Source: an uncultured Thiothrix sp. (GTDB lineage: Bacteria; Pseudomonadota; Gammaproteobacteria; Thiotrichales; Thiotrichaceae). Taken from it: a DNA stretch of 62,997 nt. The translations under genes were made by a program, and so were the position numbers. Shown here in pieces: positions 60,139 through 62,997 of this stretch. Position 1 is the stretch's first letter; each line of letters starts with the position of its first letter. A model generated the notes under the pieces. The model made no database searches and was not told where the DNA came from. It was given only the letters and a program-made list of their open reading frames with translations. The stretch is from contig NZ_CALMZC010000062.1 in the NCBI RefSeq assembly GCF_937873765.1, positions 1-62,997 of the forward strand, read 5' to 3'.

Positions 60139-62874
60139 TCATATAATTTTCTTGTATGTCACGCGAGCATCAGCTTCTTCAATTTTGTAGCATGAATGGT
60201 AATCTGGATCATAGGGGTTCGGAAGTAATTGGAATGATGGGTTTGCTAGTGCATTTGATACACGTAGCACCATGAATACTTCTTTCTGCTTATTATTGGA
60301 TGGTTTGGCTAGGTGCATGGCTAGTCTTATTTCTGATGATCCCATAGTAAAAGTCTCTTGATATCCTTCTGTAGACTTAACTTCAATATAGTAAGTATAT
60401 CCTTGTAGGGCGACTACAAAATCACAACCCTTGCTGTCATCTGTTTCAGTATTCAGGCCAATAACCGCACTGTTACTGGATACCCATGAAGAAGAGGAAA
60501 CAATAGATGTTCCATAACGTTGTTGTAACATTCGAAATGCATGTATTTCTCCACTTAGACCGATCAATCTTTCTAATGATCTGGTTGAGTATTTAGGGGT
60601 GCTATTTCTATTATTTATTTGAGTTTGATTGTAAACTTGGGGTTTAGCTTTTTGAATAATTTTGTCTAGTGGGGTTGTAGTACTGAGATCGATTGGAATG
60701 ATTTCTTTTAAGGAATCATGCGGTAATGCATCAGTGATGTGAGTCCATAACCCGGATAAATTTTCTGTTAAGTTATCGTATTCTTTACCGCAGACGTTGA
60801 TAAGACGTTTCTTCCGTTGTGCCTCCTCTCTCCGTGCCTGAACTTTTTCTTCTACGCATGAGATGTCATCTTGTGAAAGTTCTAGTAGTTGGCATAAACT
60901 TACAAACCCTTTAGATTGTTCAAGAGTAGACCAAAAAGATGACGATGTGGGTGTTGTATGATTTTTTAAGTTTTCAATTAATGTCCAAATGTAGTCCTCT
61001 CCCCATGTGTTGGAATATACGGTATCTTTTGCAATAGCCAATAGCTCTGCACTCCAGTTTTCTGTTTTGCAATCCCATTCAGGATTACTTTCAATTCCTT
61101 TCTTTACCGCCCACGCTAGTCTAATGTTTTTTAAAGTCAGTAATGATTTGCTAAGCTTTTCCTTATTGTCACGAGCGACTTGAAGCGGATCTGATTCAGT
61201 ATCAACTCCTTCTGCTTTCAGAGATTCTAGAAGCTGTTCAATACTATTGGATTTTTCAATCGCACGAACTTCATTTGGATTTATTTTGTATTTTTCAAAT
61301 AAAGGGATGGTTTGTTGTAGAATCAGTTGACAGTTAACTTCCCATAAACTATTTTCAAATTCCACTGGATACTTCATATCTCTAATCTGACCCGATAGCT
61401 CCTGGAATATCTCATTTTCTTTGTGTCGAGATGATAATTTTGCAATCAGTGTTCTTAGAATAGGTGTGATACTTCCAATATGTCGTTTAAAATCAGAGTA
61501 GGCATCAATGTTTTTTACAGGGCAATCACCAAAAGAAATTAAGGATAAATTCCATGCTCTAAGGTTTATACTTTCACCCAAGTGCTTGTAGGCTTTATAC
61601 CCAAAGCTATAAGTATCAGGAGAGTTTTCTGCCATTTTAACTAGAGAGTATCCATCAAGTCTGGCATCGTTCAATTGGTCGATGAATCCTGTCACAGCAT
61701 CATCTGTATTGGCCTGCATTAAATTTTCAATGTCTAAATCAGGGTATAGAATTCTGATTAATGGAGCTATTTTTCTAATTAGCAGGCTAACACTTCCCTT
61801 CCAATATTCGCATACTTCGTCGTAGTTTGTTTCTGATAATTTTATTTGTTCTAATGCTTTGATGATATTGTTTCTTGAAGTATTTTGGCCAATAAGGCTA
61901 AATACAAATTTGATTTGAATTTCAAGATCATCCCGTCCAATAATATTGGAAAAAGCTTCACTTAATGTGCTTATATCAGTTATTGACTCGGCATTGATAA
62001 AAAGAGTTTTTTTGTCATGCTGCCAAAATGCAGACACTGGCAAAGGATTGTCTATAACTAACTCAGTATCACGATATAGAGCAATTCTAAGGTTATTCAC
62101 AATATCAATATTTGCTTCTTGAAATGCATGTATACGATCCTTGAACGCTTGTGTGGTTGTACCATGTGACTGTGCGCCATCGAAGGCAGCAATAGTCAGA
62201 ATTATAGGAATTGTCCACCCAAGTTTCTCATTATCCTGTAGTTTAATTCTTTGAGTAGGCTCTGCCTTTTCTCCATCAAACAGGGGTAACGGTTTTAGTG
62301 TAGATGCTTTATATACAGCATTAGGATATGCAACAGTAAAATAATTTGCAAGACGCTCCGCATCTTTTTTATCTATAGCAATAATTGGTAATCCAAAATT
62401 TTTTAATTCTGTAAGAAAAGATTTGCTTGAGTCTGGAAGGTAGACAGGATCTATCTTACTAGGTTTTTCTGCCGTAAGTGATGATGCTTTCCCTTTCTGG
62501 ACGAGTAGGTGTGTAGGAAATTTTGTTGTGTTAGATGGCTCAAAAGCACTCCACGCAGCCCTAACTTGACCAAGGAATACATCTCGGTGGGGGATTTCAT
62601 TGTTTTCTACTGCATTGATTAATGCTTCAATCAAATGTAAATTGTCCGACTTATTCTCAGGGGAATAAGATGGCATCTTAAGACTGCACATGATTTTTGC
62701 TAAAGCAGGATTCATATCTATTTGGCTTGCCAAATGGTAAGGTAATGGTTTCAGATATGAAAACAACCACTCTCGACGATTGCTTAATTCAGACGTGGGA
62801 ACATGCCAGCGCTCAGATGGGCGATACCATTCAAGTTTATTATTTTTTTCAACAGGAATGCCTATCCAATTCAT
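60139..62874 (-). CDS. DUF3883 (NO VEIN C-terminal) protein, possibly 5'-truncated
   Basis: 911 residues, strongly A+T-rich DNA unlike the backbone. The last ~150 residues match DUF3883: SLERLIGLSGEIHAFRMLQ, then GCDFVVALQGYTYYIEVKST, whose D...E-V-K is a PD-(D/E)xK-like core. The middle is helical with no named domain. The beginning (WYRPSERWHVP) resembles the part that follows the ATPase in sacsin-like proteins. Upstream of the ATG the frame continues as protein-like sequence for 25 codons to a TAA, and beyond that stays open to the window edge. The gene may thus be the 3' part of a broken larger gene. Large DUF3883 proteins are common in defence islands. Confidence 0.7.
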   Translation of the reverse strand: MNWIGIPVEKNNKLEWYRPSERWHVPTSELSNRREWLFSYLKPLPYHLASQIDMNPALAKIMCSLKMPSYSPENKSDNLHLIEALINAVENNEIPHRDVFLGQVRAAWSAFEPSNTTKFPTHLLVQKGKASSLTAEKPSKIDPVYLPDSSKSFLTELKNFGLPIIAIDKKDAERLANYFTVAYPNAVYKASTLKPLPLFDGEKAEPTQRIKLQDNEKLGWTIPIILTIAAFDGAQSHGTTTQAFKDRIHAFQEANIDIVNNLRIALYRDTELVIDNPLPVSAFWQHDKKTLFINAESITDISTLSEAFSNIIGRDDLEIQIKFVFSLIGQNTSRNNIIKALEQIKLSETNYDEVCEYWKGSVSLLIRKIAPLIRILYPDLDIENLMQANTDDAVTGFIDQLNDARLDGYSLVKMAENSPDTYSFGYKAYKHLGESINLRAWNLSLISFGDCPVKNIDAYSDFKRHIGSITPILRTLIAKLSSRHKENEIFQELSGQIRDMKYPVEFENSLWEVNCQLILQQTIPLFEKYKINPNEVRAIEKSNSIEQLLESLKAEGVDTESDPLQVARDNKEKLSKSLLTLKNIRLAWAVKKGIESNPEWDCKTENWSAELLAIAKDTVYSNTWGEDYIWTLIENLKNHTTPTSSSFWSTLEQSKGFVSLCQLLELSQDDISCVEEKVQARREEAQRKKRLINVCGKEYDNLTENLSGLWTHITDALPHDSLKEIIPIDLSTTTPLDKIIQKAKPQVYNQTQINNRNSTPKYSTRSLERLIGLSGEIHAFRMLQQRYGTSIVSSSSWVSSNSAVIGLNTETDDSKGCDFVVALQGYTYYIEVKSTEGYQETFTMGSSEIRLAMHLAKPSNNKQKEVFMVLRVSNALANPSFQLLPNPYDPDYHSCYKIEEADARVTYKKII

Positions 62875-62997
62875 ATTCTCTAATATCCATTTTAATGGTG
62901 ATTTTAGTTTTTTAGAATAATATTGTCCTGTATCTTTATTTATAAGTAATTATCCAAAAGTTATCGTGTATTTTTCGCCAAAGCCAGCCAGTATAGC
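62875..62997 (-). other. Right edge, possible broken 5' part of the DUF3883 gene
   Basis: In the DUF3883 frame the minus strand reads KKLKSPLKWILEN up to the ATG, after a TAA at about 62950. Beyond the TAA it reads AILAGFGEKYTITFG to the window end. This looks coding-like, so a nonsense change or frameshift may have split the gene. If the window is circular, the next codon (positions 3-1) is a TGA and the frame closes. Confidence 0.4.

Overview
The window reads as a conjugative plasmid backbone, or most of one, loaded with anti-phage and DNA-processing genes. It has an iteron-type replication origin with a Rep_3 initiator, a ParA/ParB/KorA-like partition and control operon, a MOBP-type relaxase with a VirD4/TraG coupling protein, a complete P-type (Trb) mating-pair apparatus, KfrA and an H-NS-like protein. 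The protein families and moderately G+C-rich coding sequence suit a proteobacterium, probably a gammaproteobacterium. A sulfur-oxidising Thiothrix-like host is my guess from protein flavour only. I cannot tell whether positions 62997 and 1 join in a circle.

Layout: 0.3-1.4 kb holds rep and oriV (five iterons, A+T-rich stretch, DnaA box). 1.9-4.5 kb is the parA-parB-korA-like operon. 4.5-11.6 kb holds a nucleoside deoxyribosyltransferase, the TraF peptidase, a gap likely to contain oriT, the relaxase, the coupling protein, a ribbon-helix-helix protein and trbB. 11.6-21.4 kb is a markedly A+T-richer two-gene locus on the minus strand that I identify as a type III Druantia anti-phage system (DruH, DruE). 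22.2-26.1 kb carries hipBA, a tyrosine recombinase and an AAA ATPase. 26.4-34.6 kb is an accessory block (DUF4942 methyltransferase, DUF2958, AlkD-like protein, ProQ/FinO-like protein, KfrA, WGR, H-NS and small unknowns). 44.1 down to 34.8 kb is the rest of the mating-pair operon (trbC-D-E-J-L-F-G-I, a DUF2274-like gene, a lytic transglycosylase), in opposite orientation to trbB. 44.8-62.9 kb is a second accessory region: secreted SNase/Excalibur nuclease, Mrr-like endonuclease, RadC/JAB protein, DinJ/YafQ toxin-antitoxin, an unrecognised two-gene glycine-rich membrane module, a 1717-residue exonuclease-RecQ-UvrD fusion, a DnaQ-like exonuclease and a DUF3883 protein that may be 5'-truncated.

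Three features tie the plasmid together. First, single iteron copies outside oriV (about 311, 1701, 3363 and 4475) may titrate or couple Rep. Second, long G+C-rich leader repeats precede at least five accessory genes, including radC, and resemble the published radC RNA motif; they may act as cis-regulatory leaders. Third, the mating-pair genes are split, with the Druantia and hip/integrase cargo lying between trbB and the remaining trb genes, which suggests cargo insertion with an inversion.

The best candidates for undescribed biology are the two-gene module at 51.4-53.7 kb, the family of structured leaders shared by unrelated accessory genes, and the dispersed iterons.
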